From Chamaelirium japonicum (lineage: Eukaryota; Streptophyta; Magnoliopsida; Liliales; Melanthiaceae), in contig OX393549.1 in NCBI GenBank assembly GCA_947650365.1, positions 37,963,098 to 38,027,097 on the forward strand: a stretch of 64,000 nucleotides of DNA, in the 5' to 3' direction. Positions within the stretch are counted from its first letter, which is position 1, and each line of letters opens with the position of its first letter. A model generated the notes under the pieces. That model saw only the letters and a list, made by a program, of their open reading frames with translations, made no database searches and was not told the DNA's origin. A program made the translations under genes and the position numbers. This document shows, one piece after another, positions 1-10,707 of the stretch.

Positions 1-960
1 GAGAGTGGGACCCCTCAGCCGTGGATTGATTAGGACACCTCATATATTTGATAAATCCACCCCCTTTGACTTCGTTGGTCGTCTTTCACAATTCAATCGC
101 CATGAATCATGATTGGGTGCAACCTAATTGCTAATAGGAGTGAGGCAAATGGGCAGCCAATCAGGGGGACCAGGTACGAGCAGTGGGCCCTTCTTTTTGA
201 GGGGTTGGTGCTGGTGACGTCACCTTTAGATTCACGTGATGTCATCAAGTAGTTGGTTTGGATGACATTTCCTTCCCTTAATTGAACCAACCATAAATTT
301 TTTTTTGGAAAGCATATGCTAGATTTTTTAATTTTTTATTGAGAAATAATATCGACTCGAGTACGCTACCCTTTAGTGATTAGAGCAGAAGATGGATCAG
401 AGTTCGAATCATCTCAAAGTAAGCAATGTATAACACAGGAGCACGAATAAATCCTCCACAGAGACTGGACATAAGTCCGCCACAAAGACGGGAGGAAAAC
501 CCACATGATTCGATACCACAGCTAAGGGGGGCAAGTGCTTTGCTACTGCGATTCGACCTCAATCGCGAGCATTTATCAAGACTTTGAAACTCTCGAATTT
601 TTCTAGTCCCAGATATAAGCGAGTGGAGACTTTGTACCCTCCATCTTGTTTGACAATGAGAAGCCGAGAGAAAATGCTATATTAAGGATGGTGTTGTCCT
701 CCGAGTACATATTAAGTGAGTGGGTCTTCTCTTCATTGTCGAGACTTAACATCTGACTCCAGAGATTCTGAAGAATAGGATCCGATTGGCCGAAAATTCG
801 AATCAACTGTCGTGTACTCCTCCGGACTATCTCTTACTATGGTCTACACATTACGGGGAGAGAAGTCGAATGTTCTCCATCCTCTTCTTCTATGAGCGGA
901 TCATCCGCAGTAGTGTCTGAACGACAGGGATTGAGCTTAGATCATGATTCGGGTTGAATT
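1..960. other. AT-rich intergenic DNA left of the ERF gene
   Basis: No supportable protein-coding gene is visible; the reading frames are short and resemble nothing I recognise. A perfect TGACGTCA palindrome (bZIP-type core) lies at 215-222 and an ACGTG core near 233. A possible tRNA-derived SINE lies inside this stretch and is listed separately. Confidence 0.5.
360..600 (+). repeat. possible tRNA-derived SINE fragment
   Basis: A box-A-like stretch (GTGATTAGAGCA, about 376-387) is followed by a box-B-like AGTTCGAATC at about 401-410, the arrangement of a tRNA-derived Pol III promoter. No cloverleaf, 3' tail or target duplication could be confirmed, so this is a weak call and could be chance. 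Confidence 0.2.
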
Positions 961-2480
961 CTTAATTTCCTCATTTGGATAAAATTGAGAAAAAGTCGCA
1001 TCCAACCCTTTACTCAAATCGATATCAAACAACAAATCGAAGAAGGGTGGCTCAAACCTTTACACCAATCTCCAATGGATATATTCCAAACCTTATTATT
1101 ACTAGAATGCCACTCAAAAAGCAACGGATGCTCCAAAGATCCTCCTTTTATTCAAAAATGCTACTTAAAAGTAGAACATTTCAGTCTGCCCATTGGAGTG
1201 CTCTATATATTTTTCTTATTTTTTGAAGAGGGAGTGCTTTGTCTCAAATCAAACTTTTATTAAAATCTATGATTAAATTAAAAAAAAATTATGTTTAATA
1301 ACGATTGAAATTGATTTTTTAGAATAAAATATTAACTTCTCAATAAAATAATATTTTTATTTTGAAAATGTTACTGTATTATAAAAATATTATATTTTTG
1401 GTATTCTCAATTACGTTGATTTTTGGGCTTTATTATCACTTGTTATTTTTTCGCTTAGTCCCATATCGGTTGTGGAGAAAATTTATAGTCGCCTAAGTTA
1501 TTTAAATGACACTATAATTTCAGTTATTATCAATCAATGAAAAACATAATCGCAACTTTGCTTTCATGATAGTTGTGATAGCTTGTCTTTTCCGATGGTG
1601 CGAAACCTAGGGTTTTTCGGTTTGAAGCTGACGGTGTGAAATCAGAGAAGGGTTTGTGAGAATCTCCCTGCTCTTTCCTTTTCCTTCATCAATCTCATCT
1701 TACGACGACGTTTGATTGACGTTTTGTAGGAGCCGGTGGTCACTAGCATCAAAGAGCATTGTGAATGGATATATACATCAATCTCACCAACAAATCCAGA
1801 GCCCTTCTGAGAGAATACAAGTTGTGTTCTTTTTCAGGGAATCCAAACTCCCAGGAAATAGGCACAATCGCATGTTCCTTCTATAGGGGCATCTTTAGCC
1901 CTTACTCAAAACACTTACTCAAATTTGAATCCAAGTAAAAAAAAAAGCCCCAAAATTAGCTCATTCCCTTTACTCAAACTCATTCCAAAATGAGATATAC
2001 TTCGGTTTTTTACCAAATCGAGTGAGGCTCAAACCCAGCCATCTTTGAGGTCTTCCCCATGTACAACATTATTGTCCAACGGTTGAGTTTTTATTCAAAT
2101 ATGAGTAATAGCTTCAAAATCAACCCCAACTCTTACTCAACTCATACCAAATTGAGTTTTTACTCAGATTTGAGAAAGGATTGGAGTACCGTATATCGGA
2201 TTGAGTTTTTACTCGGATTTGAATAAAACTTTGAGAGAGGGCTAGAGATGATCTGAGAGGGGTTGTTTGTTCGATATTTCTCCAGAAGAAAAGAAAGACC
2301 CAATTTTTGTGGGATTTCATTTCTTAACCAAATACCTAACATGGAAATAAGCGAGGATTTATGAAAAGAACATGGAAATGAGCCGATTTCCTGGGAATTC
2401 CAAATCCTCAAGAAAAGAACACAATCTTATGAAATTGAAGTCCCATTTAGGTATTAAAAAGAATAAAGAAGGTTCCCTAA
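960..2480. other. repeat-derived spacer with possible LTR remnant
   Basis: No gene is seen. About 1437-1760 resembles the promoter-to-leader part of a plant LTR: a CCCATATCGGTTG-like motif, a short AT-rich stretch, then GGTGCGAAACCTAGGG. About 970-1210 and 1890-2190 share many ACTCAAA/TTTACTC words in both orientations, as in a degraded inverted-repeat element. Boundaries and class are unresolved. Confidence 0.3.
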
Positions 2481-2772
2481 AATACTAATCTTTTTTTACA
2501 TGGTACTTAAGGTAACTAATCACACACACCCTCGACTCGACAACACCAAATCCTCTCTCTTCTCTCTCTCTAGACTCTAGAGTGGAAGAATGGCGGCAAG
2601 CAGGCCTTCCAGTTGGTTCTCCCTCTCTTCTTTTTTTTCTTTTTTTTTTGTTGGGTGTTTTCCTTTTCAAGCCCCGACCACCCTTATTTCCACTCTGATT
2701 CCAAAATCAGGGAGGCAACGAAGAGCTCTAGTTCCCCACCATTTCCGTCCTCTGACTGCAGTGATTGTTTAC

Positions 2773-3630
2773 TCAGATAACCAGAAGCTGACCGACACGT
2801 GGCAGTTGCCGGTCCGGCCCGCCGGTGAAGATCTCCGGTCTGCTTCCGAAACCCAACGGGGTCTGGGCCGGAGGAGGAGCGGGGACGGTGGCCGACAGCA
2901 TCGCCGCCGCCGCGGCCTCACCTCTCTTCCTCCTTTTAGGCGACCCCTTCTCCGACGAAGACGAGGAGGTGCAGGGAGAAGACGAAGAGGAGGAGGACGG
3001 CTCCGGCGAAGCCCTCTTGGAGGGAGACGACGGCGCCGGCGCCGCGGCGCCGTTCTCCGACCCGATCCGGAGGGGGAAATTGAGGAGCGCGCGGGATCCG
3101 CGCATCCGGTAGGCGGCCCGGTCGTAGGCCAGGGCGGCGTCCTCCGCCGTCTCGAACGTCCCCAGCCAGACCCTCGCCCCGTTCTTGGCCGGGTCCCTGA
3201 TCTCCGCCGCGAACTTCCCCCACGGCCGCTGCCTCACCCCCCGGTAGTGCTTCCCCTTCGACGGCGCGGCCGGTAGGGGCGCCGCAAACACCGGCGGCCT
3301 CGCCTCCGACACCGATTCCTCCGCCAGGGGCTCCGGCTTCACAATCGCCGCCGCGGTGGTCCCACTCGGGAGCCAGCCGTTGGTGAAGGCGTCCCTGAGG
3401 GTGCCGTACACGACCATGTCGTCGGAGTCGTCCGGCCGGAAGGGGAGGTCGCCCCAGTTATCGGCGACGAGGCTCCCGAAGCTGGAGCTGCGGCAGTAGA
3501 CCGGGGCGGCGCTGCTCCGGGTCGGCAGGCTCGCCGCCGGTAAGGGGAACTCGTCGTCGAGCAGGTGCTGCCGGATGGAGTCGAGGAGGGCCATGTCGGA
3601 GTAGTCGGGGCTCTGCTGCTGTGCGTACAT
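2773..3630 (-). CDS. AP2/ERF transcription factor, ERF group IX-like
   Basis: This is a DNA-binding regulator of the ethylene-response-factor family, expected to bind GCC-box promoters in the nucleus and act in ethylene, jasmonate and defence signalling. The 285-residue single-exon product has an acidic, Ser-rich N-terminal half with the helix [12 protein letters not shown] at about 15-26, then one AP2 domain at about 128-189 ([19 protein letters not shown] through ALLNFPLRI). The domain has the Ala and Asp residues typical of ERF rather than DREB proteins. A Ser-rich linker and a basic nuclear signal (PKRRKR, 231-236) follow. The frame extends 37 codons upstream to a Met at 3741, but a TATA box lies between the two, so the start at 3630 is preferred. 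The gene is intronless and much richer in GC than its flanks. It is the only intact host gene in the window. Subgroup assignment (AtERF1/2-like) is inferred. Confidence 0.93.
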   Translation of the reverse strand: MYAQQQSPDYSDMALLDSIRQHLLDDEFPLPAASLPTRSSAAPVYCRSSSFGSLVADNWGDLPFRPDDSDDMVVYGTLRDAFTNGWLPSGTTAAAIVKPEPLAEESVSEARPPVFAAPLPAAPSKGKHYRGVRQRPWGKFAAEIRDPAKNGARVWLGTFETAEDAALAYDRAAYRMRGSRALLNFPLRIGSENGAAAPAPSSPSKRASPEPSSSSSSSPCTSSSSSEKGSPKRRKRGEAAAAAMLSATVPAPPPAQTPLGFGSRPEIFTGGPDRQLPRVGQLLVI

Positions 3631-3712
3631 CTTCGGACACCGGGTGGTGAGGATAAAGAGGCGCTGTGAGGGCGGAATTTTGGGTGTGTGAAGGGGGAAA
3701 GGGTCGGCGGTG

Positions 3713-3722
3713 TATATATAAG
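3713..3722 (-). promoter_or_regulatory. TATA box of the ERF gene
   Basis: Read on the minus strand the sequence is CTTATATATACA, 83-92 bp upstream of the chosen ATG. A start site some 30 bp downstream would give a 5' leader of about 50-60 nt. This supports the Met at 3630 over the upstream Met at 3741, which would lie outside the transcript. Confidence 0.7.
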
Positions 3723-3814
3723 GGGCCACGAAGGGTCTCAATGTGCTGAAAACTTTTTGGTGGGGGGGGGGGTAACCTTACTCCTGCTTCGCTGAAATTT
3801 CCTTCGGTGTTGAG

Positions 3815-3915
3815 CACGTGCTTAATATCCCATTTCTCCAATTTTTTTTTATTTTAAATAATTTATTCACGGCATTATTAAAATAAAATTAACTAATCGT
3901 CGGCGGGTGACGTCA
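3815..3915. promoter_or_regulatory. G-box and TGACGTCA sites upstream of the ERF gene
   Basis: A CACGTG G-box is at 3815-3820 and a perfect palindromic TGACGTCA at 3908-3915, about 95-200 bp upstream of the TATA box. These are core targets of plant bZIP (and, for the G-box, bHLH) factors. The motifs are seen directly; their use in regulation is inference. Confidence 0.45.
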
Positions 3916-4593
3916 CTGCCCAGCTCGTCAGCAACCTCCATGTCCTCATCGTCTTTGTCGCTTTGGCGTTGCCTGGCAAACGCTGAGCCATTGCTCTACT
4001 CGCCGATTTCCACTAATCCTCGCCGATGGTGACAAAGGCTGAGGACACATAGACGCACCTAATAAAAGTGGTCTTGATTTGATTTCTTTAGGCTCGGGCT
4101 CAACCCAAATCGGACTCGACTTAACCCAAGTAAATCACTTCCTAGTCTGACATGCTCAAATTGATCAAGTATAGGAACTCATCAAATTTCTGTTGAACCC
4201 AGCCTAATTGATTAGCTTCCCAAAAGATTTAGCACTACAAAAGCTCGTGTCTGTCAGCACTACGCCCGGTTCCATCGGACTATCCCTCATGTGCGTGAGA
4301 GAGAAACACCTCCAGCAGCCCTGTCTCACCTCTAGCAGACCGTCCCCGCATGAGAGAGAGAGAGAGAGGAGAAGCATATCTAGTATATTTAGAGAAGCCA
4401 CCTTGCTTCCCTTACTGAACTGGGGCTAACTGTTCAACAAACACAACAGTGGAGAATTACCGAGGGTAGTATTAACAAGCAATGATAGAGTGTGCTTCAC
4501 CTATCAGGGGCTAGATGAAATGGACAACTGTGATTGTGCCACGCCAAGTTGGCAAAATGGGTTGGCAGAGTAGCATTTTCACCCAATTGGGGG
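3916..4593. other. intergenic spacer, no gene seen
   Basis: The stretch is mixed-composition, with a short GA-rich tract near 4350-4370. Frames of 65-73 codons on either strand overlap each other and have no recognisable domain. Confidence 0.5.
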
Positions 4594-5134
4594 TAGGGGT
4601 GTGAAGGATCCAAACTAAACCGACTAGACCGACCAAACCGACTGATTTTGATCGTTTTCGACTCACTCAATGGATCGGATTGGATTGAGTTTTTAAAAAA
4701 TCGACATGATTAGATCGATTAACAGATTTGTAAATATAAAACCGATCTAAATCGAACCGAACCGACATATGCATATACATATGGTGTTTTATTAAGTATA
4801 CCATGTGTCCACAAAAACCCTTGCTACCAATAATCTTTGCAATATTGTAGGATGACTCAAAATCTGTTAAAAATCATATTTAGGCCTAATGATTTGGTAC
4901 CAATTATTAATTTTTAAGTTGAAACTAGGTCCTAATAGAAGTAGAAAAAAAGCCCAATAAAAGTATAGATCAAAGCCCAAACCGATCTTCCAATCCAATT
5001 CAAATTGACTTAAATTGGATTGGATTTCAATCTCAGTTCGGTTTGGATCGGATTGAAAATCCTCAAAACCGATTAAGATTGGACCAGTTTGGGTTTTACC
5101 TAAATATGTTGGAATCCAACCGATGCACATCCTA
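4594..5134. mobile_element. hAT-type MITE with perfect 8-bp target duplication
   Basis: The left end starts TAGGGGTGTGAAGGATCC and the right end, read inward, starts TAGGATGTGCATCGGTTGG: imperfect terminal inverted repeats. The element is flanked on both sides by ATTGGGGG (4586-4593 and 5135-5142), an exact 8-bp duplication as made by hAT transposases. The 541-bp interior is rich in CCGA/TCGG words and has no transposase, so it is non-autonomous. A related fragment may lie at about 5970-6115. Confidence 0.85.
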
Positions 5135-5142
5135 ATTGGGGG

Positions 5143-6650
5143 GTTGGTTTATCACATTTTCATCTTGTACAGAGACTCGTCAAGAAAAAACTATTTCCGC
5201 TCTGGTCCACGTGTCTGTCAGTTAGGTGATAGATATGTGCGAGTCGCTCTTCTTCATCGGCGAGGAGAGAGTTTGGAGGGACCCAAACCGCCGATAAATC
5301 GGCGATCAGGGAAGAGTGCATTGTTTCTAGACGAGTTGGACACTTGGACAAGGATAAGGTAAGGCCGGTGGGGACCACCCCCCCCCACGCCCGCTCCTTT
5401 ACGTCTTCGCGTTCGTGGTCGCTTCGCGAACAGCAACGGGGCGGATCCGGTGTGCGGCTCATGCTCACCCAACATCCTAAGCAAGCAATGGGATGTCGCC
5501 ACGCCATCAGCCCGGGCCGGATCGCTCCCGGCTCTGCTCCGTGCCGACGATTGTCGTAGCTCGTCCACGTGGCTGCTAATGCTTGCTTGGTGGCTGAATC
5601 CGCCTGTTTGAGGCAACACCTGATCCGAAATGTCGCTTTTTTTAATTTTTTTGTATTTTTCTCGGTAGAAAAAATGTCGCTTTTGTTGGCCCTTGGACCA
5701 TTCGGCCACTACCCCCTCTTGCCACTCCCACCCCCCTATATTCTTAATATATGTCAATTTCTTTTTTATTTATATATTAAAAAAAATCAAATTCTTCTAA
5801 AATATTTGACTACACAATGTTCATATATATGCACGTGGTGCATTAGGGGGGGTCTGGATCATACATGCATGTCTTACTGATTCTTTGGACCAAAATGGAG
5901 TACTGAACAGCTCTTAAATTAATATTTTATCGAGAAGGCAATTCTGATTTCTTAGGTCTATAAGTAGAAATAGGGTTTTATATTGGTTCGAAACCAATCC
6001 ATATAGACAAAACTCAAATCGGTTTAGTTTTTTATCGGTTTTGACGATTCACAATCTAGTTCAAGCTGAATTTGGATTGGAATCGATCCAATCTAATCCA
6101 ATTAGAGTCTGCTCTCGCCCATGTGCTGATTGGATTAGTTTTTTTTAAGTCTTCTATTTGGACCTTATTTTAACTTAAGAAAAAAAAATTAAGGTCTAAC
6201 TATCAGATGAAATAAGAATTTTTAACTGATTTTTAAGCCATCATACAGAATTATAAAAATAAAGAATAAGCTACTATACTAAAACATATCATAAAAATAA
6301 TTATTCAATGCTTCAAGAATTGTCATAATATCAGTTATAAAAACAATTATGTTATGATGGGAGGCATGAAACTTAATGAATGGGTGCCATGCTAATGTTG
6401 AGGAATGATGGGGTGGGGAGACTTAAATCAATGGGTAAGGCATGAATCATGTATGTGGTATGCTTTCCTTAAAATGATTATTTGACATCTCTTAACTCCT
6501 TGAGAATGTTGTTAGGTTGCAGACGAACCACTTCCAGAATATGATAACTCTTTGTTCTTTTGCGTACAATAATCATGAAGAGAGCACACTAGAACGAGAC
6601 GAGAATGTCTTACTGTCTTACAGAAAATTATTGTAGAAAAAGAGGCTCAG
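5143..6650. other. spacer with degenerate repeat fragments
   Basis: No gene is supported. A GC-rich patch at about 5370-5570 gives overlapping frames on both strands without a recognisable domain. About 5970-6115 shares GGATTGGAATCGATCC-like wording with the MITE at 4594-5134. The rest is AT-rich. Confidence 0.4.
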
Positions 6651-6659
6651 ATTCGGAGT

Positions 6660-7315
6660 GCTCTCAATTGCTGGTATGTGTTTTTTTTTTATTGAAACTA
6701 AGGCATCCCTCAAGGACTAACATATGCACTGGTTCACCGACCAACTAGTGTCAGGAAACACACAAATGGTATGCGCCTAATCAGCGCCAAAAACCATATA
6801 GCATATTGCCCACACCGTGCATGTGCGTGCATGCGATGCGATGAGCCGCATCGGACGTGGGTCAAGAGCGCCACAAAACATCCTCTTGTTTTTTATTCAA
6901 TACAAATGAGATAGATTCCATATAAAAAGTTCAAAAGACAAGATAAAATCATTCCATGTTTTCTCATTTAAACAAAAGATAAAACCACCACATTCTACCT
7001 TATATTTAACAAAACCAAATAATCCACCTCTTGGTTAATATAACGATAGAAAAAGTCCGTCAGATAGTAAGAACAATTAATGTTTTAGTATACATAAGGC
7101 AACTTTCTATTTGAACTTTCTGTTATTGTAAGCATCTCAAAGCTCAATCAAAATCCATAGTAGTCATAAAGTGATAGAATCAGAGACACCACATATATAC
7201 AAACACGAATATGTCTAATGTTCTCATTCTTAAACTAGCTCAGCACTATTAATGGCTTACTTGTCCTATTTTAATGAGCAAAATCGAGAATAACTCAAAC
7301 TCTCTATTGTCACAT
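6660..7315 (-). mobile_element. possible 3' LTR remnant of the decayed Copia element
   Basis: The stretch lies immediately downstream, on the minus strand, of the decayed Copia RNase H sequence. Read in that direction it begins near 7315 with TGTGACAATAGAG and contains an AT-rich promoter-like zone near 6900-6960. The matching 5' LTR was not found, so this is positional inference. Confidence 0.3.
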
Positions 7316-10300
7316 CGGTGAAATCCTTCTAATATCTCTATTATATTTCAGATATTTGTCTTTTAGACTGGACTTCATTAATAGTTTTAAAAACTCATCT
7401 TTCTTTTTATAATGGTTAGCACTATTTATATTGGATATCGTCCTTCTCTATTATAGTGTTAAAACTTACCACATATCAGTGACTTATTTTAATCCATTAA
7501 AACCATTAACTAATGATTTACAAGTTTTAGACTGAGTTTCTATCTCTGATGGTTCTTTTAATTAAAGAGTTTCAACCTAGCTCATCCCTCTAGATATTAT
7601 CCTAACCATTTCCTCATTAAATGTTTTGGTAAAGGATCAATCAAGTTATTACTTGACTTCACATATGTGATATTAATAATTCAACTACAAATCAAATGTC
7701 TCACATATCCATGTCTTAAACGAATAAGTTTGGACTTTCAATTATTTGTTCCACTATATTTTCTTGCTAAAGTGGCTTCACTGTTACAATCAAGTGATAT
7801 GGTAAGTATATGCTTTGCACATTATGTTATTTATATTATGAGGATCCCTTCACCCACCTTGCTTGTTGCAACCAATGCTATAAACTCATATTCCATTATT
7901 GATTGTGTTAGACATGTTTGTTTCTTGAATCCCTAAGAAATAGTTGCATCACCTAAGAAAAATATCCACCATATTGTGGACTTGTTAGCCCCTGTACTCG
8001 ATATCCAACTTGTGTCATTATTGATTGTGTTAGACATGTCTGAAAACTCTGAGTAGAATAGCCATAGTCCTTTACTTTCTTTGATTAAGGCAAACTGGAA
8101 TTCCACCTATTATTGGGCAATCAGCTCCCACCGATGAAAATCCCTTTTTCTGCGAAAGCCTTCAGGATGGTCCTCAAGGTTTGAGTTTCGAATTCCTGCA
8201 AAGATCGTACAACGATAAAGAGAATACGATACACAAATACAATAGTAAAGAACATCACAAATTCACAAGTATATCAAGGATTAAGATTATCACTAGCAAG
8301 GAATAAACTAAGTAGTAGTCATTATTTGTTGGACACTACAAACCCTATCCTTGCTCCTCGCACATAATACACCCATGAAGTAAAGAACAACTCACCCGAG
8401 AGATATAGAGATATACACCAGAGAATCATCAAGAGATGAAAGTGCCAGTTGAAGTAGAATCCGAGGTAGACACGTCGAAGTACCCGGATATATAAGGCTT
8501 GTACGAACTTGAAAGAGAACCCAAAGATGAACCTCCACTCCCACTTCCCATCTTCTTTATTCTTCTTCTTTTTCTTCTTCTATTTCTCTCTTCCACCCTT
8601 CATCTCTTTTCTCTCCTTGCAGCAAACCCTAAATCAGGTTTTTTGTTCTCTTCTCGTACTTCGATTCACTATCAGTCCTCTACCTAGAAGAACCACTTTA
8701 CCGTGATCATCGGTCGCCATACTCTTACGAGTATCCAAGATCCCGGGTGGAACGTCGTGCCTCCCTTCCTCCTTCAATCTTATCCCGTGACTTGTTCTTC
8801 ATCGTAGATAATATCAAACACCTCCAGTATCTATTGTAGATGATTTCCATACTAACCCTAGATCCATATCCCTGCTCTTTTATAGGAGAGGAAACGTATA
8901 GCCTTAGGATTCCCAAATAAACCTAAATTTGCAGTACTGATGTATCCAGCCCGCACCGAGTCTCCCGGGCGAAGTCGCAGTCTTCTAGGAGACTTTGCTC
9001 ATGGTTCTATCTGGAAACTGTGTACCGATTTCTCCCAAGTGACGAGTTTACCCTAGTTTCTGCTTTTTGGGCCGAGTTTTAATAGGCCAAAACTCAATAC
9101 CAATGGCCTTCTAGTGTGCCACACTGCGATTACTAGTGAATCTACTAAGTTTATTTATGATATTTGTTATATCAGGTCTCGTGTACTGTATTGCATACAT
9201 GAGACTTCCAATAGCACTTGTATATTAAAGTTGTGCAACCGCTATTCCAGCATCAGTCATTAGCTTGATACTTGGATCAAACTTGATATTATACTCTTTG
9301 AATTTAACACGACTAAACTTATTCAACATATCGGGATTAATACAATGTAAAACCCCCACTAGTTTGTTTAAGTTTAAAACATGAAATTAATGGTATCAAC
9401 TTGTCCAAGATCCTTAATTTGGAATGTAGAAGAGAAAAATATCTTCATCACAATTATACCTCTTATATTATAATTGACAACTAATATGTCATCAACATAT
9501 AAACATATAATAATTATACAACCACTACTATTTTTAGAATAAATTTATTTATCGACTACATTATGCATGAAATAAAAAGATAAAATTACATAATCAAAAT
9601 TTACATGCCACTGTTTTGGTGTTTGCTTTAACCCATACAATGATTTAACAAGTTTACAAACTTATTTTTATTTTCTGCTATAACAAAACCCTTCTAGTTA
9701 CTCCATGTATACTCCTCATCAATGTCACCATTCAATAACGCAGTCTTTACATCCATTTGATACAAATGAAAATAATCTATGGATGTTAAAGCAAACAGAA
9801 TTCTAATGGAAGTTATTCTAATTACTCATGCATATTATCAAAGAAATCAATTCCCTCTTTTTGACGAAATCCTTGCATGATTCAAATGCAACCTTAATTC
9901 TTGGCTTTTCTAAAAGATCCCCATAGACTAAGTTCTCACTCATATCAACATGCACTATATTGGTCAAAGCCACATTCTTGTCAAAAGTTAAGAAGATTTT
10001 TATAGTTCCTTTAGCGACTACTTTTGAATATCCTCAATTTCTCATTTGTACTTCTTGGCCATCAGAAATGTTTCATATATTTTGAAAGCCGATTAATTAT
10101 AGCTGACATAGACTGTGCCTGCAGGATCATACCACCAACCGAAAATCTTTCCTTAAGCCAGAACGATTTTAGTTACCATAGCAATGATGTCCTCTTTTAC
10201 TGACTAGTCTCATGATTGGCGATTGGTAGCCTCATTATTCGATTTCTTTCGAAACCTACAATCACGAGTAAAATGTCATTTTCTTGCCACAAACAAAGCA

Positions 10301-10707
10301 ATGACCTTCAGAGTTGTCTTTTTATTTATTTATTAATTTCTTGTCTTTCTTGGGTTTGAATGAGTCTTTCTTTTCATGGATATTCTTATTTTGGATTGTT
10401 CTGTTAATAATACACACCGTGGATATTGAGGCATCATTAGAGATCACTTTTTTATCTTATAGACGAGCACTTGTAGATCAATCCAAAAGTGTTTCATAAT
10501 TTGCTCAAGAAATCGAATAATACTATTATGTCATATGCAAAATCTTCTTTATATAATCTTTTCAAGTGGGAGACAGCTTGACAATAATAACCACTACTTA
10601 AAAGGATTCAGAAAGATCTATCTTCAAAGCCTTTATCTTAGACATGACTTGTAGTTTATGAACTTGGGGAAGTATAGGTTTACCATTCACCATCGTGAAG
10701 TCAAAAT
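7316..10707 (-). mobile_element. decayed Ty1/copia retrotransposon
   Basis: Translating the minus strand piecewise gives Copia domains in the correct order: a gag piece (HKLQVMSKIKALKI, about 10,690-10,520), a zinc-knuckle remnant (CFVCGKK, about 10,280-10,300), RT with MDVKTALLNGD (about 9720-9770) and YVDD (9488-9499), IGSLMYAIQYTRPD (about 9160-9220), and RNase H pieces ISWGFKKQTCLTQSIMEYEF and ATLAKK (about 7690-7960). Stops and indels are dense throughout. The zone between the RT C-terminus and RNase H is replaced by another repeat (8090-9123), and the gag N-terminus is lost at 10,708. It cannot encode a working polyprotein. Confidence 0.75.
8090..9123. mobile_element. LTR-like insertion inside the decayed Copia element
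   Basis: The Copia sequence stops near 9124 and resumes near 8090, so this block is a later insertion or replacement. The minus strand begins TGTGGCACACTAG at 9123 and contains TATAAAAGAGC near 8880, followed by a transcript-like zone; on the plus strand a pyrimidine-rich tract at about 8530-8640 ends in GCAAACCCTAA. About 8450-8700 is clearly related to 14,520-14,810 in the opposite orientation. No coding sequence or target duplication was found. It may be a solo LTR or a TRIM-like element. Confidence 0.4.

Noticed and set aside
371..410. tRNA gene
   Set aside because: Box-A-like and box-B-like words are present but no acceptor, anticodon or D stems fold around them; at best a SINE relic.
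2590..3276. 228-codon plus-strand frame opposite the ERF gene
   Set aside because: It is an Arg/Gly-rich shadow of the GC-rich ERF coding sequence, with no domain and no codon-level sense.
5160..5757. 115- and 167-codon minus-strand frames
   Set aside because: The two overlap in different frames, start in AT-rich DNA and have no recognisable domain.
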